The notes beneath the pieces are model-generated. The model made no database searches and was not told the DNA's origin. It saw only the letters and a program-made list of their open reading frames with translations. A program made the position numbers and the translations under genes. From Ischnura elegans (Eukaryota > Arthropoda > Insecta > Odonata > Coenagrionidae), in contig NC_060253.1 of NCBI RefSeq assembly GCF_921293095.1, forward strand, positions 75,181,992-75,245,991: DNA of 64,000 bases, in the 5' to 3' direction. Positions 12,563-25,962 of this stretch are shown here, in pieces. Each line of letters starts with the position of its first letter. Position 1 is the stretch's first letter.

Positions 12563-14043
12563 AATATCAAAGATTTCAACCGTATCACGCCGGACACTGT
12601 ATATTTTATGAGTACAAGCTTCGTTATTTAGCGATTTCCTCCAAATTAAAGCAGCAAATTTTTTTTATAAATAAATGTCATTTTATGTGTATAAATAAAT
12701 GTGTAATTTTTTCACAAAGGACCATACACTACCTAAAATTGTATTCAGTCGAATGCACAAATTGTTTTTGGAAGGATGAATAAATGCAACCTTCTCTCAA
12801 CCCCCGTCTACGTGACTGGTAAAAACAAACTTTTCACTCACCCTGTAATAATTAAATTTATATAAACAAGTATCAAAATATATCCCGAGGGAACTCCGCA
12901 CTGAAATCAACCCCTGCTCACTTGAGAGCACCGGCTACAGCGGATTAGCTGGAGAGACGGAGAAGCCATCGGCCGAGTCAGGTTTGGCACGTCACCCCTT
13001 CCGCATCGGGTCACCCCTGGAGAACGACTCGCAGATTCGCCCGGAGATCCAAATGGAATGCCAAACACTTGAATAAAATCTTTATTCGCTGGCTCCTGAC
13101 GTAGAGGCGATTATAGAATGGATATAGAATATAGCGGTGGATTAGGAATGGAAGGTTACGAGGAACGAGTCTATTGAAACTTAAAAATTTAATTAAAATA
13201 TTTATACATTTAAAGTTGTTGAATGGATCGGGGACTTAGGAAGCGTTAAAAGGGTGTACAGTACCGTAAATTCTAACCCATCCAAAGTGCCCCGAAGCAT
13301 GTGGTCGGGGAAAATGTTAACAAAAATATTTGTAAACAAAAAAAACGACAAGGTTAAGGGTACAGAGCATATGGGAAAAACTACTACTATTAAATAAATA
13401 ATGAAAAAACTAATTTAATTCAATTATTATTATTAATTTACTAAACTGAGAAAATGATATTTCAAATAAAGTTCTCATGGAGATTAAACAACTAATTCAC
13501 ACCTCGCTGGAATGCAAAGATACCGAAAACCGCTCTATTATTTACACCTCAATTGAAGTACCTAAAAAACAAATTCATTTTTCACGTATTTAAATCAAAT
13601 CCAGAGTGTTCTATTTTTTCATTCATTCCAGCTCATGCCATGTGCGTCCGCTAGCGTTCCTTTTGAACGAAATGAAATTTAAGCAAAGTATATTTACGCT
13701 AGAGTTTAGACTAATAAATAACTATAAAATTGATCGTAGCAGTATTATAACACACAGCCTCTGTGAATAAGGGAAATTTAAAAAGGAGAGACCAGGGTAA
13801 GCAGTAACCACACGTGAGAAATCCATGGAAACGGGCGGCCATCATGGCGTTCCTTTTCGTCACGTCTCCTGTTCACCCTGGAACCAGAGTAGTGCGGAAA
13901 ATGGTAGGCAGCGTAGAAACGAATGCCTTTTCAAAACATTGTTGGAATTGCTTCCTTAAACAAAATTCAATGACATCATAATAAATAAACACTATCTCTA
14001 AGGCCTACTCATATTAAAATTGAATGTTCTACTGACTTCCGGA

Positions 14044-14711
14044 AATAGGGTAGTTTCCTTCATCAAAGAAAACGAAAGACATTGATTGCAATTCGTTACC
14101 CACCATTAGAGTATTCATAATATACAAATGATTTGGTTTTAGAAATACCGGTTTAGACGAATGGCAAGGGTCAATTTTATCCTCATTTGAAAAAGGCCAG
14201 ATTGGCGCCCATGCGATGCCACTCCACGTGACGTCACAGGGACCTAGTTTCTACGCGAGAGGATAGGAGTTTTACATCGTCTGCGGTTACCAATGCATGC
14301 ATGAGGCACAGAGCTCAGGGAAACATGTCTTAATAATCACCTATTAAAACTGGCTAAGGTCGGAAAGTTTTCTTCGTCTGATAAGGCATTAATAATCCTT
14401 ATTTAACCTAAGGCGCTACCAGCTAGCATGGTACTCAGCTACCTGCTAGCATCCTGCGTCGTATCAGCGCTCAGATCCTAGCCCCAAGGTCACCTCACTT
14501 GCGGCAGCGGAAGCAGAACGACGTCACGCGGAGTTTTTCCCGGCATTCATACTTAGCCGTCGCGTTTTCGCGCGCTTGAAAATTTTCACTTTTCATTTAA
14601 TCGCGAAAAGTAGATATCTTCATATAAAAATCTAGAAGCGTGAAATACGTATTCCAGGAGTAATAATCTCTCGATTTAGGCAATAAAAAAATAATAGGAA
14701 ACCACCCTATT
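14044..14711 (+). mobile_element. MULE-like non-autonomous element with 9-bp target duplication
   Basis: ACTTCCGGA (14035-14043, 14712-14720) flanks a 668-bp element whose ends are AATAGGGTAGTTTCC and, inverted, AATAGGGTGGTTTCC. A 9-bp duplication fits Mutator-like elements. No transposase is present. A second, inverse copy lies at 52702-53362. Confidence 0.7.
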
Positions 14712-14725
14712 ACTTCCGGAAGGCG

Positions 14726-15073
14726 CTACTGCGCAAAAATATAATCAGCTTCCATTGGAGTTTTTCCCTGGGAAGAAACACTGGTACAATGCTCCTTTTG
14801 ATAAGATGGAAACTTATTCATTTGAATGGTTTTATAACACAAAACATCAGATGCAGGAAAACTTTCCAAGCCACCAATATTCATGGTAACATTATTAGGA
14901 ATCCTTGTAAAACAGATAGTAAGCCAGTATGAACCTTGGGCATTATGATCATTACCAACAGCAAAGGTATACTTAAATCCAAAGAGAGTTCCAATGGTAT
15001 CAGCAACCCAAACATTAACAACTCCAGCATGATTAGCCTTCAAGACAGTACAATCCTTGATGATAACCCTTTT
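14726..15073 (-). CDS. Candidate terminal exon of an unidentified minus-strand gene
   Basis: A 348-nt open stretch (115 codons plus TAG) follows an excellent acceptor, GCATTTTTTTTGTAG, with frame open from the first base. The peptide looks protein-like rather than random: KRVIIKDCTVLKANHAGVV, GTLFGFKYTFAVGND, GSYWLTICFTRIPNN, ending MEADYIFAQ. It has four cysteines, balanced composition, and codon use like the DIPK1 exons. I do not recognise the family. It lies 14 bp from the end of a MULE-like element, and the heptamer GGCGCTA occurs at both sides (14722-14728, 15125-15131), so it could also be a captured or retrocopied fragment. No upstream exon was identified. Confidence 0.4.
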   Translation of the reverse strand, partial: KRVIIKDCTVLKANHAGVVNVWVADTIGTLFGFKYTFAVGNDHNAQGSYWLTICFTRIPNNVTMNIGGLESFPASDVLCYKTIQMNKFPSYQKEHCTSVSSQGKTPMEADYIFAQ

Positions 15074-15134
15074 CTACAAAAAAAATGCTTAGGTACGAAA
15101 AAAGCCATGCTATCAGGATATAGGAGGCGCTAAA

Positions 15135-18100
15135 TTTACGGGTCCAACAAACGTTTAAATTAACACATTTAATTTAAGCCCTTGAAGAAGGTATGGACTG
15201 AAAAATATTTGTTAGTTTTCTGGATAGTTTAATATAATATGTATTTGCATTGTTAATTGATATGCTAGTGATTTGTGTCGATAGAGCCTCAGTTGAGAGC
15301 CCGCATACCAAGGTTTTGTCTCAGGCGCCTTCTACGCTCTCCGTGGCTCTGAATACGGTTTTCAGTATCATAAAAAATATGGTGCGTAGGATCAACGAAG
15401 GCACTGTAGCCGGAAAAATCCGTAAACTATGCTGAATCGCCAATCAAAGCACATTAATCATTAATATGAAGTTTTGGAAACTCTGGCTTTGGTAATATGA
15501 GTTAAGCATGACCGGATATGCAATAAATCTCTGATGACATGGACCAATTAAAACAAACCATTTCTTGCCAGAATTTCCGAAAAAAGAGGACGTCTACCAT
15601 TCAGTGTGACCATTTATCAATTAAATTTCCCACATAATATGCTATGCTATTCATCGCTCAAAACTGCGCAATGCATTAAAGGATGTAGTTAGACCTAACA
15701 ATGGATATAGAATGGGTATTGATGACGTTTCTCAATTCAGGTCTTTAATATTTCTTTGCATTGAAAAAAAATTCTTATTTTTATCCCCTTCAAAATTTGA
15801 TGGCAGCATGTTCATGACCAAGTCAACCTGCGAAAATCGAGAGGTGCCTGGACAGTAGCCTTCCCCAGTTAATCGTGGTCATTCAACTGTATTCAAAGGA
15901 TGCTTTGGAGCGATGCATTGCATTCAATGCGAGACGTCCGCAAACGTCAATTTTCAAAAATTACCCGTCTCTACTCAAATGACTATGCGCCGAGATTACT
16001 AAATGGGCTCTGTCCGGGAGGAGGGTTTTAATAGAGGTTATGATCGAGCCACGGCGGCTTACTACCCTCCGGGCAACGCAATTTCCCGCCGAGTTGCAAA
16101 GCTCCTCAATAATGGCGCCGCCAATCGATTTCTCCTTTCACGAGGGGTCCAAAAAGGCGTCAGCCCCCCCCTCAGGTGACGCCAGGTTCACAACCGCCCC
16201 CAACAAAGAGAACATTGCTCCCGATCTCAACAACTCTTCCTCGGCGTCATAACAAAATCGGTTCGGAAATTACTATTGTCGCGACGAGTTTAATAAATAG
16301 ATAAACTACCATCCACCAAGAAACGGAACGCGAGTAAAGATTAACTAAAAGTAAATGAGAGATAAGATGTAACTAGCGATTTTAGGGCGTGACTTCGGGT
16401 AGAACCTCTGCATTTGAATTTTAGGATTATGCTATGACTTTTTAGGATTGGTTGCACAAAAGACTACCAGTGAATCTGTGAACTATTTTGGTGTGCGGAA
16501 ACAGAGCATGTGCGAATTCATGATTCAAATAACAGGCTATATTTTGGGCTCGAGAATCCGTATAAGTTGGTTGACAACTCAGTGGATTATCGCGATCATT
16601 CTCGTGTTCATGAATTTACACAAAAAATCGTACATATTAATGCATCGTATAATCAGGCTTACATAACTTTTTCAAACCCAGTGGTAGTTTTGCGATTAGC
16701 TTTTATTCTTTAACTTTTATACGTGTAAATAAATTCCGTGAACTATAAATACTTTACTTGAAATGAATTGGGACTACATTCTCTTCAGATAGCTATTGAC
16801 GACAGGAACGTCGAAACTCAAATCCGTCAAAATAATTGGAAATATATTGTTGAAATTTCTTTTAACTTCAAAACCGCATGGGAAATAACTTCGGCCGCGA
16901 TTTAAATACGACAAACATAGTCCGAGGGCGTCATAGTTACCGATGAGGGAAAATGTTGGTACCGCCTAAATTGCCAAGTTTCCTAACTCTAAATAGAGGA
17001 TGTTATGTTTTCCCTACGATTTATGAAGTAACGGCGGATGGCTTGTATAGTTTACCTGGGCGCAAAGCCATGTTGACAAATTGTCTTTACAACCAGTGCT
17101 GTAGTTGGAAAAAAAATTTATGCGGTACTCACCAAAAATTCCAACAGCTGAACATGTATTATACATCCGGCCGCGAAGGTTTTTTAACCGGTACGCTTAT
17201 AACGAGTTAGGATTTTAGGGGGTACGCCGTTCCGGCCCAACTACAGCACTGTTTACAACCCAGCTGTGGATACAAATATTTCCTGGATCCATAAAACTAA
17301 TCATCTTGCTTTCCGTAGAGAAGGACTGCATACTATCAGGCCCCGACCAACAAAACGCGTTTTGACGAAGGGTCGAATTCCAGGACCACGCAAGGCTGAG
17401 ATCAGCTAGTAGGAGCCCTTCCCCGAAAGGACCTCGTTCTTTCCAGAACCTTCCCCTCTGGAGGGATGAAAACAGCCGCGGCGGAACAAAGAATAAAGCG
17501 GGGAAGCTAAGGGGAACAGTAAGGAAGGGAAGTGGCGTATTCGGGAGGGGTGTCAGTATGATTCTCTTTGTTGAGGATCCGGCGGGAGCAAGGGCAGACT
17601 CGGATAGCTCAGAAGCGGTGAGTCCTAGGTCAGTGAGAAGACGCCCGCAATGCCGATTTGCCTGCCGCGTCCGTACGGCCCCGCTGCTTAGGTCGCCATG
17701 GCTACGCCGACGAAATCACATCGACAGACATCGCTACAACGTCACGAATCAAAGTGTTATGATGGACTTACTGCTTCAATGCTAGACTTGAGAGCCAATA
17801 CAATAGAGCTCGAGGCGTCTAGTAAGTTTACATAAGCTGAGCCGCAACCTCATTACCGTTATGAGAAAAAGAAAAGTAACGTAATGAAATATTTTTAAGT
17901 AATAATAAGTAAATCCATTAATAAAGAAATGTACAGCATGTGCTATCCAAACGGGTTGATCTCAGGGCTAGTGAATGAAGGACCCCGAGTTCAATTATCG
18001 AGAGATACCTTCCCGAAACACCCAAAACAAAAACCTCAAAATTAACCAAGGGAATGGAAATTAATGTGCGTGATTCGCACATCTACGGCTTAATCTAGGA

Positions 18101-19290
18101 TGAAATCTACCCTCACCAAACAAAACCAACCTTCAGATTAAATCACTGAGCAAGTAAAAAGAACCTATGCCTCGTATTTAACTAAAAATAATTCCCTGGG
18201 AAACAAGTTTACCCCTCAGCGAAGGCAGAAAAATCGCTGGGAATTCCGCCACGCCTCAACAACGAATTAGTCGGACAACGTCACGGGATATGGTCGTTGT
18301 AAAAATTGATTGCCCCAAAGGAGAAGGGTGGGAAGCAGCGTAACCCGTGACGTGGATGATCGAAGAGTAAACCGGAAGAATTTCGAATAGAAAATGAAGA
18401 GGTCATTCTCTTTTTTTTCCGGCACACCCCCGTCAACATGGTGTGCGTAAAAACTATTCCGAGCATTCTGCAAGGGGTGAGGAGTAAGGAAAGCAGATTA
18501 AAAAAACACAAAAATAAGACAACGGAGCACGAGGGAAGAAGGGGGCTCTACTGACGCATCGCCTAGCGGCAGGGAAGGTAGCGAAGAAGAGGCAGCAAGG
18601 GTAAAGGAAGGTCGCGGACATTTTCGCCGAATCTTGGCGGGGAATGAAGGGGAAAGACTGGCTACGTGACGCCGACCTCATATATGTGTATTCGCACACT
18701 TCCACTGATAGGAGAGAAAGTGAAGAGATATCGGCTGGACTGAGCGGGTAGTACATTTCGTGATTCGATAAAGCGTAACAATCTTTCATTGTGGAGTGGG
18801 CGATGGTGGATATGTCAGATATATGACTATTTTTCTACAGTTAATCTACGGTGCACCTATTATCGACGGTATTCCGAATCTAAAGATTTGATCATCGGCC
18901 ATCGTTTCCCATTCATGGTTGAAATGAAAGGTGGTTGCACTTTTACAAGATTATTATATGGTACCCAATAATTAATTGCAGGAAAGGGCAAGTACCTTTT
19001 ATTTCACTACATCATGCTTGAATCGGTTGATTCCATTCATGACCTATAACAATATATATTCACAGCTGCACCATTTGAATATTGAAATTCGACGACCATG
19101 GACAACCACTGACATTAATACAAATGAACTCGAGTAAGAAACAGCTTAATTTAAATGCTTTAGAGGGTATCAATGGCCAAACGATTCTATAGTTGACCAT
19201 ACGCAATTATGCCTATCACTGTGCGTCCTCTATCTAAGATAGATCACTACTAATGATTTCCGGATGGCGGCGAATTCACAAGATTATAAC
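15135..19290. other. No gene recognised
   Basis: Mixed AT-rich and GC-rich sequence. Short open frames at 16040-16252 and 17558-17785 have no recognisable family. A degraded B-box-like stretch lies near 17990. Confidence 0.4.
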
Positions 19291-19564
19291 CAGGGGCGGA
19301 TCCAGGATTTTTTTCTGGAAGGTGGGCACAAGGGTCTGACATGCTAATGATCTTCTCTTACTTGAGATTAAAGGCAAGATACAACAATTACTTTACGAAA
19401 TGTTCTCTTTATTTTAACATGAAAGTTAATGCTATGAAATTAAATGATTAAAGCTCTGTGATACACAAAACAATACGAACGTAATGATAATAGTACAAAA
19501 AAATTGGCTACCTTTTAAGCGTCTGGGGGGGCACGTGCCCCCGTGCTCCCCCCTAAATCCGCCA
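19291..19564 (+). mobile_element. hAT-type MITE, longer diverged relative
   Basis: It begins CAGGGGCGGATCCAGGATTT and ends in GGGGCACGTGCCCCC...TAAATCCGCC like the 41.7-kb family, but with a different, longer AT-rich middle. The flanks ATTATAAC and ATTATTAT only roughly match as target duplications. Confidence 0.7.
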
Positions 19565-19569
19565 ATTAT

Positions 19570-21996
19570 TATGGCTGATGTAAGGAGATGACAGTGCAGA
19601 CGATAAATTGAAAGTAACGATGTATCGAGGTGTTAGTAACGCATGTTGACATCGGACAGGAAGTGAAGGTCCCAGTCTGCAAATTATTTACTTAACTCTG
19701 GACTCGAACGAATCACAATTATCTCAAAAGAAAAATATCGGTTCATAACAAAACCATGAGGCGGTCAGAAAAACCGAGACCCAATGGACGTATTATATGA
19801 AACCCTTAAAGAAACTTACCAACCATGCGAATAATTTCCTGTCCTCTTTGGCCTTCTTTGCCTATTCTTTACATTTTAAGTGAGCTGTGAGGAATTAAAA
19901 GCAAATATAAATATTTTAAAGCCCTTACTAAAGTAATGTATAACAATATGCTTCTACAATATGACATTGTATATAAGACTGCCAGTCAATACTGCTTATA
20001 TGCGTATTTATTTACTCATTAAAATCAGCTATTAGCCAGCCATTATTACACACCTAATATCAATGAAATCCAGAATTGAAAATGCAGATTTACATTTTTT
20101 AAATGCATCTAATATTCTTAGAAAGAAAATCACTCTAACAGATGAAAAGGTCAGAGATGAACTCGATAGTTTCAGGATCGACTTTGTAAAACTCTGCCAT
20201 TTTGACAATAAAAATAAAATTTTGTACAATGTCACGGGATGTACGATGTGCGACCGGTCTCATGATTCAGCCCGCGTCGGGTCCTAACTGAGAACTACTC
20301 CTAAACAGCACATGACGTAGCATGGAATACATCTCTGTTGAAAAGGCACTCCATTTCACGGCCAAGGTGGCACAGATCAGCTATCAAATTATTGATAAGC
20401 ATAGTCCTTCCCTCGCCAATTTTCTGCCAGACGAGTGATATTCTTGCGAAAGAGTTCAAAATCAACAAGCAAGAATTGCCGAGGATCAAATGCGACAAAA
20501 AAGATAACGAGACGATTGTGATGATAAGCGAGAAGCTCAAACCAATTGAGAATTTGAATTATTCCGGAAGAGCATATTTAACTTCATTCATGATTTAAGT
20601 CGTGCAAATCAAGAGCGAAACATCTTCTTTCACCGGGTTTTGGGAAGGTCTCATACGGAACACAAAATAAATGTAAAGATAAGGGACTCGAATAAAACCC
20701 CGGAAAATTTGTTTGCATGTGGTTATAACTGAAAACAAATGGAAATGATACCGAAATCATCCTAAAGCTACGGGTTTTGAATCATAATTTTTATAAAGGA
20801 CACAATTTTCCCTAAGACCTTAATTTGCTATAATCAACCATTCTTTTCTGTGATGGCAAATGCAGTTAAAACGAGGCTTCATGTTTTATTAATTTTTGAA
20901 AATTCTTATAGACTGCATACATGTCAAATTATTATTGATTTATAACTTCATTTCCATTCAAAAAGAGAAAGGAGATGCCAATCCTTTCAATTTTGCATTT
21001 TAATTAGGAAAGAGATACAGCCAACTTCATTGCTCGCGAACTTCGCAGTGACAGAGGTTACTCGTAAGACTTAGAAATTTCAGAAACTGACCAGTAAAAG
21101 AAGCAACGTCAAGCAAGTACACGAGCAAAGAAAGGCATTTTTTTCAGGACAGACCGATGAAGCGACCGTTATAAAAACTGTACCCAGTAACCAGCGCAGG
21201 AAACCGTCACAGTGATATGAAAGCTACGTCCAACCTCAAAGCCTTGAAACACTGTCCTTATCAGCGACCGTCAAAATTTCAAGGAAAAGCGAGGTCAACG
21301 TAATATGTAGTAAACAAAAACCGTCGGAAGCGACGGAATTTACTTCCCCGTCTGCTAAAAAAAAACTGGTCATAAGAAGGTGGCAAATTTGATATGAATC
21401 ATAAGATAGCGCAAGAAACGTCTGGTAAGAAAAAAAAACTTGATACAAAAAATAAAGCACAGACCAACGCGTCAAAAACTACAAGGAGTATTCTACACTT
21501 CCATTCAGCGTTCTCATGAAGTAAAATTCCATTGAAAAATGGGAAATGACAATGGAAATAGTTTAACCCTCTTAGTGCCGCGGACCGACCTATCAGCTTT
21601 GGGGTAGTTGATTGTTCAAATTAATAATTATACAGCAACTAAAATGCTGCATGATAAATCAGGATTTGCAATTAAAAATACAGTTTAAAAGTAATATCAT
21701 AAGAGACAAATTGTGACTTAGTCGTATAGGAACAATTTGACCAAATGTTCACAGCTAATTAATAATAATAATATTTATTACGGGCAAAGGCCCATTTTAC
21801 AAAATTGCACAAAATTAAGATCAATATATAAACATAAAGTAATTACATTGGTTCATTCTTACACTGCTTGTTTTCATGCTGTTTCACAGAATTGTGCTTC
21901 ATGGAATGATGCCAGTAAAAGAACACAACTTCGTTGCTACTCACAGATATTCTGCCTAATACAGTGAATCAAATGCTGAATCAAGTAATATTTACG
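19570..21996. other. No gene recognised; two unexplained plus-strand open frames
   Basis: 20063-20287 and 20338-20598 encode fairly hydrophilic peptides (KITLTDEKVRDELDSF; SDILAKEFKINKQELPRIK) that look more protein-like than random, but no family, start context or splice pattern supports a gene. They could be an old transposon ORF. Confidence 0.25.
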
Positions 21997-22000
21997 TTAA

Positions 22001-22230
22001 CTCTATAAATGACAGTTCGCACGGTACATTAACACGCTCGAGTAAATGTGTGAATGCAAGAACGATTTTGGTGGACCCGAACGGAACATTTACGAATGTA
22101 TGTATCAATTTAGAACAGGTTCTACATTCTGTTCGTGCATTCGCACAAGTTGGGTGGTTACACGATGGATGTTCGTGTTCATATACCTGGATATTGATTC
22201 TTATGGTTTATTGTATCGTGTAAACAGGCC
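22001..22230 (+). mobile_element. MITE, same TTAA family, older copy
   Basis: The right end CGTGTAAACAGGCC abuts TTAA (22231-22234), and a TTAA occurs at the left (21997-22000). The interior aligns with the 25.7-kb copy (CATTAACACGC, AACGATTTTGGTGGAC, AGAACAGGTTCTA). The left terminal repeat is eroded. Confidence 0.6.
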
Positions 22231-23671
22231 TTAAGACGCGTAAAAAGATGGCTGATTTTACAGCTCACAGCCATGTCAAGCAACTAGACGAAAATCCCAA
22301 TAGACGGCATAGGTCGACAGAGGAAGCATGCGGTTCAGCCTATAGTGGGACGTAATTATTCTCGTCCAACGGCTCCTAAACATCGTCATCTGCATGCATA
22401 GACTCCGGCGAGCGTTGCATAAGAATTACGGCAGCGGGCGCAGGAAAGCGGTCACACGGTTTAACGACCCATCCGAAGGTCGTGCGGCTGGCGCATGGCT
22501 TCTGCCTTATCTCGGCGCTGCATACACCAGCCGCAATCCAATCGGAGAACGCGGAAAGGATGCTGCTAAAGCGACTGTGGAATCCAATCGAAGCCTTCTC
22601 TCAAAGTGCCTCCTAACGTACTACCACGCTTTACTAAACACTTATGTATCAAGGTTTCTCGTATGCGAAAAAAGATACTGCAAAGCAGCGAATTCTAACT
22701 CAAGGAATCAATATTTACAAAAATCATGTATTACCAATTTTGTTTTTGTTTCCTGTCATGAAATGCAAATTTGCATCCAGAAGTATGAGTTTTAAATCGA
22801 GTAGTCAAAAGTAAAGTCCATTTAATCAGAGTTCAAAGCATTAAATACAGATCGGCTTACAAGTCGAAGAACATGATGGCTAGGTGCTAGGGGCAGGGGG
22901 AGGTGACGAGCGGCGACAGCGCGAGCTTGAAGCGGCTAGTTATTAGATCTAGCGGCACAGAATCAGGACGCGACAATATTTCAAATGAAAGAAAACAACA
23001 AATCAAAACAAAATAACGGAAATGCCAAAAAATGAGGGTCGAAAAGAAATGCATCCCCAATGAATTCTACTTTGAATTTTACGTAACGCCAAAATCGATT
23101 GAAGAAATTGAGCGAAAAAAAATGTAGATCAAAACCGCCTTTAATGAGAAGCGCGTAACAGAAAACAGGAAATTAGTAAGAGACACTCCAACTCCCTCAC
23201 GAGTTAAAAATAACACCGACACGGTCGGCAATGCGAGCCCAACGGGCACCTCCGCAAACCCAGCTGATGCTAGAAGGAACTCCATGACTATTTTCGTCAA
23301 AGGTCGCCCATCAACAACTTTCACGTGCATGGGCGACCGTTGACCACGCTCCTTAGACGCCGCACGCGTCAAACGGACCAAAAAGCATGACAAGCAAGGT
23401 CATGAGGAAGAGCAGTCCATCATTGCCGCCATGCCGCATTCCTACGCTTATTTTTTTCCTCTAAAAACACATTCCTCTATATTTTTAATTTTTGAAGTCT
23501 ACGTCAAGAGAAAACAACACTACCCTGCGATCAGTGGCATTTTGTTTTTTTTTGCGATCAGTAGTATTTTGTTTCAAGCCTATGCTATAGTTCTGAAATT
23601 TTAGGATGAAGATGGCAGATTAAGAGTGTCAGCATTTACCCGTATCTAAAATAGAAAACATTTACACCGAG

Positions 23672-23871
23672 CATAGGCGGATCCAGGGGGGGGGCACGGG
23701 GGCACGTGCCCCCCCCCCAGACCCTCAAAAATATGCAAGATTTTTAATGCGGTCCCATTATCATTGCATTCGTTTTGTATTACGAGGTATCCTTGTGCCC
23801 CACCCAGAACAAAATCCTGGATACGGCCTTGCTTGTGCCCCTCCCAGAAAAAAATCCTGGATCCGCCCCTG
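23672..23871 (-). mobile_element. hAT-type MITE with 8-bp target duplication, same family as 41.7 kb
   Basis: ACACCGAG (23664-23671, 23872-23879) flanks a 200-bp inverse copy of the 41722 element, nearly identical along its length (shared internal GGATACGGCCTTGCTTGTGC). Confidence 0.85.
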
Positions 23872-25727
23872 ACACCGAGGATAATAATCTATATATTGTG
23901 GACAAAAGCAAGGGTCTACTGTATGTACCCCTAAAATATCAAGCCGTTCGATTGTCAAGTCCAGGATTTATTCGGTGAGTTAAAGCTGGGAAGAGATTCC
24001 AGAACTATGGCACTGGCTTAAATGCTTTCGGGAATTGGTGGTTGAAAGTCCCTTACTACCTTCAGGACATTCATAGGTCTTTATTCACACAGTATTCTAT
24101 TATTCTTATCAAAATTATTCTAAAATAAGTTTCTTTTATGGGCGCTGAAAAGTACCAAACGAACGTTTTCCTTGAAAAGTACCATACGAAAAATCTCCTT
24201 TCCCCGTGTACACATGAAATTCTGATAGGCGAAGATATTAATTGGGAAGTATCTACGACGAAACAAGAGTTCTATCGATACGCTAACAAAAATAAACAAT
24301 TTTTCCCGACAAAAGGTTCCGAGGAATAAACAAAAAACAACATAGGGCTATACAATCAACTCTAAAACAAGTAATTATGTAATTAGAGACTACACGAATA
24401 TTTATAAGCTTGGTGGCAATATAAATAAACAAGTAATGGCACCATTGGGAGAAACTAGACAAAAACACTAGGAGAGCCTTCAACTACAAGTCTCGTGGTA
24501 AAAGATTTGGGAAATCCAGCATAAAACGGTCAGCGGTATAAAACAAACGTTCTAATCCTAGCGGTGAAAAGAGAACCCTAATTTTTCAATCGTTTTTTAA
24601 CTCTGAGGACAGCGCTCAACCTACGTCACAACCCTCACCTCTTGTGAGATCACGATCATGGACCCGAATGACCGATGAAAAATCGTCCTCGCTAACTTGA
24701 CAGGAGACAGACCCAAAGAGATGGAATAATCATCAGTTATTACCCACCAATTACGTCACGGACGACACTTCATGTCAGATACTGTGGATCATACGAATCA
24801 ACAACGAGTTCGCGCGCATCACGAGGCAGCCCCGAGCCACGCGGGCGATCGCGATTCGTTTGTTTGTAAACAAAGTCAAATGGAGAGAGTGAGAACGTAA
24901 GGGTTAAATGGGAGAGGGGAGTTTTCCCCACCTTTTCACCTTGGGCCAGCTCAACCCCTACGGAGAGGGGAAATGAAACGGGTGACCAACCCATTCCACC
25001 GCGGCACCGGAAATTGTCACGAGGCTCCGCGTGAGTCGAAAGGCTCGCGCGCGAGATCAGACACTGCTGAATCACGTGAGAGTATTAAAAAATAAAAAGG
25101 ACGGTTATCTCCAGATATTCTGGTCCTGAAGTCGGGGAGGGAGATATTTGGGTAGGCGGGTGCGGGGATGACAAGACACTTTTGAAAAATTTTCGTGCTT
25201 CCTACTTTCACTCGAGTATCGTTCGACTGCATCACTTTGTCGCTAAATTATGGGAATGTTAAACCTGGTTGAACCTCGGCACGCGAATCAAACATTTTGC
25301 CAGCTGATTTAGAACTGGGAGGACCCTAGAGGGGACGTTTATATACCCTATAAACTCGCATAAATGTGGACACCAGCAATGAGTAAATAGATTTGGTTAT
25401 ACTTAACGATTCATTATCAAACTAGGACGAATAAGAGTTGACTTAAGACTTGTATCCGAAAATACTTTAAATTTCTAACGCTTTATTGCAACAGATTTTG
25501 CTAACAACATATATGTGAACTACACAGGATGATTAGCGAAGCATGATCAATACCGGAGGGTGATAGAAGCGACGATGAATGGGGAAAATTGCCGGCTAAT
25601 ACCCTTTCGCAGATAAGTGGATAATATAACGTCATCAGCTCAATCCGAGCGGGTTTCTCGCTTCTCAGCCACTCCTCGGTTCTGTGGAAGGGCTGCGGGT
25701 GGGTCGTTGTTGTTTTCACTCTCTTAA

Positions 25728-25962
25728 AGACTTGTTTACACGATTCATTAACACGCACGAGTTTATGCCCGCTTGCATGAACGATTTTTGTGGACCAATA
25801 CTTAGCATGTACGAATGCATGAATCAAATAAGAACAGGTTCTATTTTTTCTGTTCATGAATTCTCACAAGTTGTGAGGCTACACGGTGCATTTTCGAGTT
25901 CATTACGCATTCATACATTTAGACATTAATTTTTACGGGTTAATTTACCGTGTAAACAGGCT
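25728..25962 (+). mobile_element. MITE with TTAA target sites (piggyBac-type)
   Basis: TTAA (25724-25727, 25963-25966) flanks terminal repeats AGACTTGTTTACACG and, inverted, AGCCTGTTTACACG. TTAA duplication is the piggyBac hallmark. The 235-bp interior shares CATTAACACGC, AGAACAGGTTCTA and CTGTTC.TGCATT.CACAAGTT blocks with copies at 22.0, 42.8 and 59.4 kb. Confidence 0.65.

Noticed and set aside
16785-16860. TTGACGACAGGAACGTCGAAAC, which looks like a hammerhead core
   Set aside because: The only stem II possible (GACG/CGTC) uses bases of the CUGANGA box itself, so the core is not there; at most a deleted relic.
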